From an uncultured Lachnospiraceae bacterium (GTDB taxonomy: Bacteria > Bacillota > Clostridia > Lachnospirales > Lachnospiraceae), in the NCBI GenBank assembly GCA_910577655.1, contig CAJTOW010000112.1:338-12671 (forward strand): a stretch of DNA of 12,334 bases, given 5' to 3'. A program made the position numbers and the translations under genes. The notes under the pieces were generated by a model, which saw only the letters and a list, made by a program, of their open reading frames with translations, was not told the origin of the DNA and did no database searches. This document shows, one piece after another, positions 7,357 through 12,334 of the stretch (position 1 is its first letter; the number at the start of each line of letters is the position of its first letter).

Positions 7357-7390
7357 ATGTAACAGTTCAGATACCCCTTGAACTGTTACG
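7357..7390. repeat. 34-bp direct repeat, copy 2
   Basis: Identical over 34 nt to 6110-6143, including the asymmetric 9-nt spacer, and in the same orientation 1247 bp away. It ends 2 nt before the stop codon of the minus-strand regulator gene. Unlike copy 1 it is not followed by the hairpin segment. Confidence 0.9.
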
Positions 7391-7392
7391 TA

Positions 7393-8592
7393 TTAATCCC
7401 CATCCGGCAGCAGGGGCTGCAGGGAATAGATCAGGGACAGCTCTTTGCGGTTGTATGATTTCTTGTAGTTGCGGACGATCCGGTTCATGACCATGTCTCC
7501 GTCTTCGTAGGAGGCTGAGGGCAGCAGGATCAGATACTGGCTGACGCTGTAGCGGGTGTAGACATCCCCGCGGCGCAGGGAAGCCGCAATGGCTTCATCC
7601 AGGTGCTCCATGGCCCGCTTGAGGAAGTAGGACTTGGCCTCGCTGCCCTCCTCCTCATACAAGGTCAGCAGGCACAGAAAGATGGAATCTCCGGTTCGTT
7701 CGATAGCGCGCCGTTCCAGCTGGTAGATATCGCGGAATACCGCTGTCTCGCAGAAATAGGCTCCGGAATTGAACGCTTCTTCCTGAAGGGATACCTGGAT
7801 CGTGGACAAGTCAGTGATGATCTTGCGCTGGTCGTCGTGGATCAGCTTGTAAAGGTTCATCAGCTTGGAAGAAGGTGTGATCCCGAACTGATTGTAGAAC
7901 AATGTCTCCGTAGCGTGATACTGCTTCAATGCCTCCTGCTGTCTGCCGGTACGGAACAGGGAGTAGATCAGCTGGGCATGGAAATCTTCATTATAGGCAT
8001 CCACGGTGATGGCGTGGGCACACAGCTCCGTCAGACTCTTCCAGTCCTCCTTTTTCGTGAGAAGGGCAATGGCGATCCTGGCTGCGTCCAGATACTGGGC
8101 ATGGTAATCGCTGCATATGGGGATCACCCACGCATCCCAGGAAGACTTGGGAAGAAAATCTCCCAGATACAGGTCCAGGGCATCCATGAGAAGCTCCAGC
8201 TTCTGTTCATCACTGATCCCAGGCTCTTTGCTGGCTGTATGTAATTTCCGGAACTCATCCGTGTCCAGGAAAAATTCGGTCTCAGGGCACCAGCCATAGG
8301 TGCCGCGCTTCTGGCTCAGCAGTGACTGGGGCGGGAGGCCCAGTGGCTCTAAGAGCTTACGGGAGCGCAGTACCAGGGTCTTCAGGGCATTGACCGGATT
8401 GGTCAGCTCACCTTCATTCCAGAGAATCTGGATAAGCTCGCCCGAGGAGACCATGCGGTCGTGGTTGTAGATCAGGTACTCCAGAAGAAGCCAGGGCTTC
8501 CGTGACTGGTGGGCCTGTTCATTGATCACTACATTCCCGACGCGGATCTGGCAACCTCCAAACATTTTTATATGGATGGTTTTATTTTCCAT
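7393..8592 (-). CDS. BTAD-type transcriptional regulator with degenerate GGDEF-like C-terminus (1)
   Basis: This is a 399-aa predicted transcription activator. Residues 5-105 form an OmpR/PhoB-type winged helix (IHIKMFGGCQIRVG, then WLLLEYLIYN, then ALKTLVLRSRKLL and a GTYGW wing). Residues about 108-255 are a helical bacterial transcriptional activator domain (TDEFRKL, LYLGDFLP, GRQQEALKQYHATE, FGITPSSKL). Residues about 282-395 have the outline of a GGDEF domain (ASLRRGDVYTRYSVSQYLILLP), but the signature reads YSVSQY at 348-353, so cyclase activity is not expected. ATG 8592 has AGAGGT upstream. It diverges from a paralogue at 9089 and is convergent with the 267-aa gene. Its ligand and targets are unknown; control of neighbouring genes is inference. 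Confidence 0.88.
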   Translation of the reverse strand: MENKTIHIKMFGGCQIRVGNVVINEQAHQSRKPWLLLEYLIYNHDRMVSSGELIQILWNEGELTNPVNALKTLVLRSRKLLEPLGLPPQSLLSQKRGTYGWCPETEFFLDTDEFRKLHTASKEPGISDEQKLELLMDALDLYLGDFLPKSSWDAWVIPICSDYHAQYLDAARIAIALLTKKEDWKSLTELCAHAITVDAYNEDFHAQLIYSLFRTGRQQEALKQYHATETLFYNQFGITPSSKLMNLYKLIHDDQRKIITDLSTIQVSLQEEAFNSGAYFCETAVFRDIYQLERRAIERTGDSIFLCLLTLYEEEGSEAKSYFLKRAMEHLDEAIAASLRRGDVYTRYSVSQYLILLPSASYEDGDMVMNRIVRNYKKSYNRKELSLIYSLQPLLPDGD

Positions 8593-8625
8593 TATGCTAC
8601 CTCTGTTTCTGAAAACTGCCGGAGC

Positions 8626-8659
8626 GCTGCCGGTGGGAGCTGGTTACCCAGCCGGCAGC
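8626..8659 (-). other. Hairpin in the leader of regulator 1
   Basis: GCTGCCGGTGGG (8626-8637) pairs with CCCAGCCGGCAGC (8647-8659), with one bulge. It lies between the predicted start point and ATG 8592 of the minus-strand regulator. It could affect leader folding. I see no U-tract on the minus strand. Confidence 0.5.
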
Positions 8660-8719
8660 AGCCTGCCGGGAACTGACGGCCAGAGCGGGACGGCGTGTCT
8701 GCTTGTCCGGGGACAGTTC

Positions 8720-8749
8720 TATATAACGGGTGTTACAAGGTACTGTGAA
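8720..8749 (-). promoter_or_regulatory. Likely promoter of regulator 1 (minus strand)
   Basis: On the minus strand TTCACA (complement of 8744-8749), 18 nt and TATATA (complement of 8720-8725) form a fair sigma-A promoter. It gives a leader of about 120 nt before ATG 8592. Confidence 0.5.
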
Positions 8750-8875
8750 AAAGGTATGTCCGGTGGTTCTGAAAACTGTTCGGGGCCGGACCGGTGAGCG
8801 TGTAGAGGCAGATAACCTCTGGCCGCAGTATTTTCATATGGTCCAGACAGTGAACACACAGAACAGTCTAAGAGT

Positions 8876-8886
8876 GTAACAGTTCA
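8876..8886 (+). repeat. Single GTAACAGTTCA half-site in the divergent intergenic region
   Basis: The 11-nt arm of the 34-bp repeats occurs alone, with no TGAACTGTTAC partner following. It lies between the two divergent regulator genes, about 115 nt upstream of the promoter of regulator 2. The intergenic stretch 8593-9088 otherwise holds promoters, a leader hairpin and a 12-nt direct repeat TTCTGAAAACTG (8607-8618 and 8767-8778). Confidence 0.6.
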
Positions 8887-8990
8887 AATTCGGGTACAAT
8901 CTGAAAAAAACTCTCTATATCTTATAATATAAAAAATAACGACAGAAGTCCAGTAAAAAGTAAAATTTTGTAAAAACATTCGGTATTTTC

Positions 8991-9019
8991 TTGATTTTTA
9001 CAGAAGAAAATAGGATAAT
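8991..9019 (+). promoter_or_regulatory. Promoter of regulator 2
   Basis: TTGATT (8991-8996), 17 nt and GATAAT (9014-9019) predict a start near 9026 and a leader of about 63 nt before ATG 9089. The upstream 100 nt is very AT-rich, as activated or UP-element promoters often are. Confidence 0.65.
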
Positions 9020-9088
9020 ACAAGCAGAGTAGTGAAACAGTGTAATGGTCTGGCGGATGGCCGGACAGTTACACCGCAGGAGGCTGAC

Positions 9089-10315
9089 ATGGGGAAAGAG
9101 GGTACGGATAATGTTCTTGAGATATATATGCTGGGCGGGCTGGAGCTGTACTGGCGGGGTAAGCAGATCTATCTGGGCAAGGGGCTGAGCAGTAAGCAGC
9201 TCCGGCTTCTTCTGATTCTTCTCTATTCCAGGGCGGACGGGATCCGCAGGGAGCATCTTCTGGAGCAGCTGTATATGGACAGCGACGTGGAGCAGGCGTC
9301 CAATTCCCTGAGGGCCATGGTTTTCCGCCTGCGCAGGAGTCTGGCGGCCGCCGGTCTGCCAAAGGGGGAATATATTACCAATAAAGGCGGCATTTACCGG
9401 TGGTATTCCCAGGAAGTACAAGTGGTGCTGGATGTGGAGGAATTTCAGAAGAAGGCGGCGGCAGCCCTGAAAGAGCAGGAACCGGAGCGGCAGACAGAGC
9501 TTCTGGAGGCGGCCTGCAAAATGTACCGGGGTGAGTTCCTTCCCACGATGATCGCGGATGGCTGGGTGGCGGCGGCCAACTGGAAATACCAGGAGCTGTA
9601 CTTCCGGTGTCTCAGGCGGCTGGGGTACCACTTAAAGCAGCAGCAGCGCTATCAGGATCTTCTGGGGTACTGTGAGCAGGCGGTCAGCACTTATCCTTAT
9701 GAGGAGTGGCAGATCCTTAAGATGGAATGTCTGGCCGGGATGCGGGAATATGGGATGGCCATGGAATATTATGAAAAGGTAGTTGAGGAAAGCCGGGAGG
9801 AATTCGGCACGGAACCATCGGAGCAAATGACCCAGGTGTACCGGTGGATCCGGAGCCAGACACAGTACGGGGTGCGCAATATCGAGGAAATCCGCACCCA
9901 TATGGATCCGGGGCAGCGGGAGCGGGGGGCCTGCCATTGCGACTATCTGACCTTTGTGGACATTTACCAGTATATGGTATGGGTTTTTGAGCGGCAGGGG
10001 ACCCGGGCACAGCTTCTGCTGTTTACCATCATGGACCGGAAGGGGATTCCCCTGGAGACGTCCCCCCTTCTGGAGCAGGCCAGGGAGAGCCTGGAGCAGG
10101 CTATCGGCGATTCTGTCCGGAAGGCGGATCTCTTCACCTGCTGTGGCAGGAACCAGTTCCTGGTTCTGCTGACCGGCACCGACGACGCAGGATGCATCCA
10201 GGCCGCCGAGCGGATCCGGACCAGATTCCAGGAGCTGAACCATTCGCGGCGGGTGGAGCTTTACTATACCCGGCAGATGGCCGGCGGAGGAGTGAGGGAG
10301 ACACAGCGGGGGTAG
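9089..10315 (+). CDS. BTAD-type transcriptional regulator with degenerate GGDEF-like C-terminus (2)
   Basis: This 408-aa protein is a paralogue of the divergent 7393-8592 gene with the same three-part build. The winged helix covers about 9-106 (LEIYMLGGLELYWRG, LRLLLILLYSRAD, SLRAMVFRLRRSL and GGIYRW). The BTAD-like helical repeats cover about 113-257 (DVEEFQKK, MYRGEFLPT, YGMAMEYYEKVVEE, FGTEPSEQM). The GGDEF-like tail covers about 284-395, with SVRKADLFTCCGRNQFLVLL. Its signature is CCGRNQF (351-357), lacking the catalytic Gly-Gly-Asp/Glu-Glu. ATG 9089 is preferred over the in-frame ATG 9032 because AGGAGG lies 5 nt upstream and the domain starts there. There are no membrane segments. As a putative cytoplasmic DNA-binding regulator it may act on the shared divergent control region. 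Confidence 0.88.
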   Translation: MGKEGTDNVLEIYMLGGLELYWRGKQIYLGKGLSSKQLRLLLILLYSRADGIRREHLLEQLYMDSDVEQASNSLRAMVFRLRRSLAAAGLPKGEYITNKGGIYRWYSQEVQVVLDVEEFQKKAAAALKEQEPERQTELLEAACKMYRGEFLPTMIADGWVAAANWKYQELYFRCLRRLGYHLKQQQRYQDLLGYCEQAVSTYPYEEWQILKMECLAGMREYGMAMEYYEKVVEESREEFGTEPSEQMTQVYRWIRSQTQYGVRNIEEIRTHMDPGQRERGACHCDYLTFVDIYQYMVWVFERQGTRAQLLLFTIMDRKGIPLETSPLLEQARESLEQAIGDSVRKADLFTCCGRNQFLVLLTGTDDAGCIQAAERIRTRFQELNHSRRVELYYTRQMAGGGVRETQRG

Positions 10316-10483
10316 TGATCTGGTGGCGGCGTGGGCAAAGGCGCTGGTTGTATTTAAAAAGTTCTGTCATTCGGCAGGATTGTGTGGGCTGAGCAGCGCA
10401 GGAAAAAGTCTCGTTTCATCAGAATATTCTGTCACCTGATGGAATTGCATGGGTGGAAGGAGTAAGCTGAATAAGAAGTAAAT

Positions 10484-10533
10484 AAAATCTGGAGTAATCT
10501 TGTGAGTTGCACACGAGAATGCTCCAGATTTTT
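10484..10533 (+). terminator. Strong terminator downstream of regulator 2
   Basis: AAAATCTGGAG/CTCCAGATTTT (10484-10494 and 10522-10532) is a perfect 11-bp stem with further partial pairing inside, ending in T-rich sequence. Related flanks recur at 11981-12024 beyond the recombinase. The preceding 10316-10483 holds nothing I can identify. Confidence 0.75.
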
Positions 10534-10543
10534 ATTATTTATA

Positions 10544-10600
10544 GTAATAGTCCAGATAGGCGGCAAATCGGATAACAAGGTGGGCTGCAGACACGCTTTT
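10544..10600. repeat. Recombinase-flanking direct repeat, left copy
   Basis: This 57-nt stretch (GTAATAGTCCAGATAGG onward) aligns without gaps to 12058-12114 at a constant distance of 1514 bp, with about 10 mismatches, mostly transitions. Its first 11 nt are a diverged form of GTAACAGTTCA. Like the right copy it sits immediately after an AATCTG.../CAGATT hairpin. Read on the minus strand it encodes a KSVSAAHLVIRFAAYLDYYYK-stop tail resembling the end of the gene at 12043. Confidence 0.75.
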
Positions 10601-10669
10601 ATTTGTATAAATGCCTTTTTTCCGGTTTGATATCGGGCTGACACCCGACGTTTTTTGGGGCAGAGGATA

Positions 10670-10687
10670 GCCTGTCTGAACGGTTGC
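10670..10687. repeat. 18-bp inverted repeat, left end of the recombinase unit
   Basis: GCCTGTCTGAACGGTTGC matches the reverse complement of GTAACAGTTCAGACAGGC (12058-12075) at 16 of 18 positions. The pair brackets the recombinase gene, 1406 bp end to end. Confidence 0.65.
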
Positions 10688-10732
10688 AATTTATAAATGG
10701 TTTCCGGCGCAGTATAGTGCATTTTGAGGTGA

Positions 10733-10761
10733 TTGATACTTCAGTACATCATTGCAGTAAT
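10733..10761 (+). promoter_or_regulatory. Possible recombinase promoter
   Basis: TTGATA (10733-10738), 17 nt and AGTAAT (10756-10761) are an imperfect sigma-A promoter. The -10 lies inside the left arm of the 118-nt palindrome, so cruciform formation or inversion of that segment would alter it. No better promoter is visible before ATG 10923. Confidence 0.35.
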
Positions 10762-10860
10762 CTCGAAGTGAGCAGTGCCTGATATTCGTGTCAGCTGTGC
10801 GTCTGCGAAGCGACGGCGTAGTGGGCGCTGATTACTCGAGAATTACTGCAATGATGTACT
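10743..10860. repeat. 118-nt palindromic element upstream of the recombinase
   Basis: The left arm 10743-10766 (AGTACATCATTGCAG...TCTCGA) and the right arm 10836-10860 are inverted repeats of 24 and 25 nt, differing by one inserted A. They flank 69 GC-rich bases. The inner sequence continues pairing partially (CAGTGCC with GGGCGCTG). Its GTCTGCGAAGCGACGGCGTAG core resembles part of the 6112-6247 element (17 of 21). It could be a mobile palindrome, a structured leader, or an invertible segment. Confidence 0.75.
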
Positions 10861-10922
10861 GGTTACTATGTGATCTCTGCGCCGGAGATCTGATAGTACG
10901 AAAAGACAGGAGGACATAAAGT

Positions 10923-11843
10923 ATGAGAAAACGAGAGATAACCCGTCAGACAATCGAAGCCTACAGCCAGTGGCTCTACCAGAATGAGAAAAGTCCGGCG
11001 ACCATTCAGAAGTACCGTCATTCTCTGGAGCTGTTTTCCCAGTATGCCAAGGGCCGTCCGGTCAGCAAGGAGCTGGTTCTTAAATGGAAGGAACAGCTGC
11101 GGGAGCGTATGGCACCGGGGACGGTAAACGGCGCCCTGGCGGCTCTCAACGGCTTCTTCCGTTACAAGCACTGGGAGGACTGTGTGGTGAAGCTGATCCG
11201 GATCCGCAAGCGGGTCTACTGTCTGGAGCAGAAGGAGCTGAGCCGGGAAGAATACACCCGTCTGGTGCGGGCCGCCAAAGACGCGGGGAATGAGCGGATG
11301 GTCATGGTGCTCCAGACTGTCTGCGTCACTGGTATGCGGATCTCGGAGCTGAAATTCATCACCGTGGAGTCCCTGGAAAAGCGGGCAGTGGAAGTGGAAT
11401 GCAAGGGAAAGATCCGCACGGTTTTTTTGACTGCCAGTCTCTGTCAGGCATTAAGACAATACGCCCAGATCCGGCAGATCACCCGGGGCGCGCTGTTTAT
11501 CACACGCAGCGGCAGACCTTTAGACCGAAGCAATATCTGGCGGGAAATGAAGCAGCTGGGCCACCAGGCCGGTGTGGAGCCTGAAAAAGTCTTCCCCCAC
11601 AACCTGCGTCACCTCTTCGCCCGCACCTACTACAGTCAGGAGAAAGACCTGCTCCGTCTGTCCGACATCCTGGGCCACAGCAGCATCAACACCACCAGGA
11701 TCTATACAATGGAAAGCGGCGGAAACCATATCCGGCAGCTGGAGAATATGGGGCTGATGGTGGATATGGGCAGGGAAAATGCAGGCACGGGGGATATGAA
11801 TGGTAATAGTATAGACGTAGAACCGGACTGGATTGAAGGATAG
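10923..11843 (+). CDS. Tyrosine-type site-specific recombinase (XerC/D-like integrase)
   Basis: This 306-aa enzyme breaks and rejoins DNA at specific sites through a covalent 3'-phosphotyrosine intermediate. The N-terminal SAM-like core-binding domain is about 5-85 (SPATIQKYRHSLELFSQYAK, GTVNGALAALNGFFRY). The catalytic domain is about 100-275 with all active residues: R139 (TGMRISEL), K163 (KGKIRTV), H226 and R229 (HNLRH), H252 (LGHSS) and Y261 (TTRIYT). It therefore looks active. A 25-residue acidic tail follows. ATG 10923 has AGGAGG 9 nt upstream. It is monocistronic and bracketed by diverged direct repeats (10544 and 12058), an 18-bp inverted repeat pair and a 118-nt palindrome. No other mobility gene is nearby, so it may be a stand-alone DNA-inversion or cassette recombinase rather than a phage integrase. 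Confidence 0.93.
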   Translation: MRKREITRQTIEAYSQWLYQNEKSPATIQKYRHSLELFSQYAKGRPVSKELVLKWKEQLRERMAPGTVNGALAALNGFFRYKHWEDCVVKLIRIRKRVYCLEQKELSREEYTRLVRAAKDAGNERMVMVLQTVCVTGMRISELKFITVESLEKRAVEVECKGKIRTVFLTASLCQALRQYAQIRQITRGALFITRSGRPLDRSNIWREMKQLGHQAGVEPEKVFPHNLRHLFARTYYSQEKDLLRLSDILGHSSINTTRIYTMESGGNHIRQLENMGLMVDMGRENAGTGDMNGNSIDVEPDWIEG

Positions 11844-11888
11844 AGGTGAGAAACAGGGATATTGGGGGTGTCAGGGAGATGGGGTGGG

Positions 11889-11944
11889 TTTACAACAGAA
11901 TGCCCCTTTTGTTGTAAAGTGGTGCGATGCAAAGGGGATTTTTT
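11889..11944 (+). terminator. Recombinase terminator with an overlapping alternative hairpin
   Basis: CCCCTTT/AAAGGGG (11903-11909 and 11931-11937) followed by ATTTTTTT is a good terminator. A second perfect 9-bp hairpin, TTTACAACA/TGTTGTAAA (11889-11897 and 11910-11918), interlocks with it: each stem uses the other's loop, giving a pseudoknot or two alternative folds. Confidence 0.7.
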
Positions 11945-11980
11945 GCGTTTGGAGCAGAGAAATTGTCTGGAAAATAATAA

Positions 11981-12024
11981 AATCTGAAGAATCCCATTTG
12001 GTTAAGGCGGGATTTCTCCAGATT
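11981..12024. repeat. Long stem-loop ahead of the right flanking repeat
   Basis: AATCTGAAGAATCCC (11981-11995) pairs with GGGATTTCTCCAGATT (12009-12024), with one unpaired base and otherwise near-perfect pairing. The outer sequence matches the hairpin at 10484-10533, and both stand just before the 57-nt repeat, so the repeat unit is about 120-135 nt in all. It could terminate transcripts from the minus-strand gene or the recombinase. Confidence 0.65.
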
Positions 12025-12042
12025 GGTTATTATGTAGTATGA

Positions 12043-12333
12043 TTATCGAAATTGGGTGTAACAGTTCAGACAGGCGGCAAATAGGATGAAAAAGTGTGCT
12101 GCAAACACGTTTTTTTGCGCATCCAGTAAGGCGTGCAGCCTTTCGATCTCCTTGTCTTTTGCTAATGATGCTTTACGTTCCATCTCCAGATCCTTGGATG
12201 TACTTTCGAGAGCTTTCGACGTATCCGCCAGATCCCCTTTCAGTTCCAGAATCTCCTTCTTCTGCTCCTCCACCATATGCTGCACTGTATTGGCATCCAG
12301 AATAAGCAGTGCCTCTGAGTACATACTGATCAA
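12043..12333 (-). CDS. 3' part of a coiled-coil protein gene, running off the window
   Basis: At least 96 residues are visible on the minus strand; the 5' end lies beyond the window edge. It begins (partial) with MYSEALLILDANTVQHMVEEQKKEI. A charged coiled coil (KGDLADTSKALESTSKDLEME...KDKEIERLHALLDAQK) follows. It ends in a hydrophobic tail FAAHFFILFAACLNCYTQFR. The first part resembles, from memory, the C-termini of Rpn/PD-(D/E)XK 'transposase-like' proteins in gut clostridia, but the catalytic region is out of view. The last 20 or so residues are encoded by the 57-nt repeat at 12058-12114, so the original C-terminus was probably replaced when the repeat arrived, or the repeat derives from this gene's end. 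Confidence 0.6.
   Translation of the reverse strand: MISMYSEALLILDANTVQHMVEEQKKEILELKGDLADTSKALESTSKDLEMERKASLAKDKEIERLHALLDAQKNVFAAHFFILFAACLNCYTQFR
12058..12114. repeat. Recombinase-flanking direct repeat, right copy
   Basis: This begins with an exact GTAACAGTTCA followed by GACAGGCGGCAAAT and matches 10544-10600 without gaps (about 82%). Its first 18 nt are the right member of the inverted pair with 10670-10687. It overlaps the 3' end of the minus-strand coiled-coil gene. Confidence 0.75.
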
Positions 12334-12334
12334 C

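Noticed and set aside
6110..7390. CRISPR-like array from repeated GTAACAGTTCA motifs
   Set aside because: Only two full copies with a gene between them, no regular spacers and no cas genes.
7281..7490. Plus-strand 69-aa open frame across the terminator region
   Set aside because: It spans a terminator and the 34-bp repeat and enters the regulator gene antisense.
7603..8244. 213-aa plus-strand open frame inside regulator 1
   Set aside because: Antisense to a well-supported BTAD gene; Gln/Leu-rich shadow.
8522..8797. 91-aa plus-strand open frame over the start and upstream region of regulator 1
   Set aside because: Overlaps the 5' end, leader and promoter of the minus-strand gene; no ribosome binding site or family resemblance.
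8900..8928. Second promoter using TATAAT at 8923
   Set aside because: No acceptable -35 at the right spacing; the AT-rich run alone explains the match.
9632..10243. 203-aa minus-strand open frame inside regulator 2
   Set aside because: Antisense to a well-supported BTAD gene, with Pro/Leu-rich shadow composition and no start signals.

Overview
The window reads as a chromosomal segment of a Gram-positive, low-to-mid GC gut-type Clostridia (Oscillospiraceae or Lachnospiraceae; I cannot separate these by eye). The reasons are the sigma-A type promoters, strong AGGAGG ribosome binding sites, a clostridial-type release factor 1, BTAD regulators, and many small palindromic repeats. It is largely an accessory region attached to one core gene, prfA.

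Left part (1-3900): prfA (release factor 1) is complete. A roughly 2.5 kb interval of much lower GC follows it: an unrecognised 335-aa protein (about 30% GC), then a two-gene unit of a RelA/SpoT-fold nucleotidyltransferase and a small overlapping protein. The last 14 codons, stop codon and 3' flank of prfA occur a second time at 3756-3884. The interval is therefore bracketed by a direct repeat of the prfA 3' end, as expected of an island inserted at the end of prfA. No recombinase remains inside it.

Middle part (3960-6103): a GntR/FCD repressor with a textbook promoter and a perfect inverted repeat at its start point, followed by an enolase-superfamily sugar-acid dehydratase (mannonate/gluconate dehydratase or RspA type). 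A degenerate copy of the operator lies in front of the dehydratase, so the two probably form a small sugar-acid catabolic regulon.

Right part (6104-12334): an unrecognised 267-aa protein built of repeated units of about 43 residues, bounded by two identical 34-bp direct repeats that each contain an 11-9-11 inverted repeat. Next come two divergently transcribed paralogous regulators, each with a winged helix, a BTAD domain and a degenerate GGDEF-like C-terminus. A complete tyrosine recombinase follows, flanked by diverged direct repeats and an inverted repeat of the same GTAACAGTTCA family and preceded by a 118-nt palindrome. The window ends inside a minus-strand coiled-coil gene whose 3' end runs into one of these repeats.

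The GTAACAGTTCA motif links the right part: it occurs next to the orphan gene, the regulators and the recombinase. Whether the recombinase acts on these sites is inference. All family assignments were made by eye; no database search was run.
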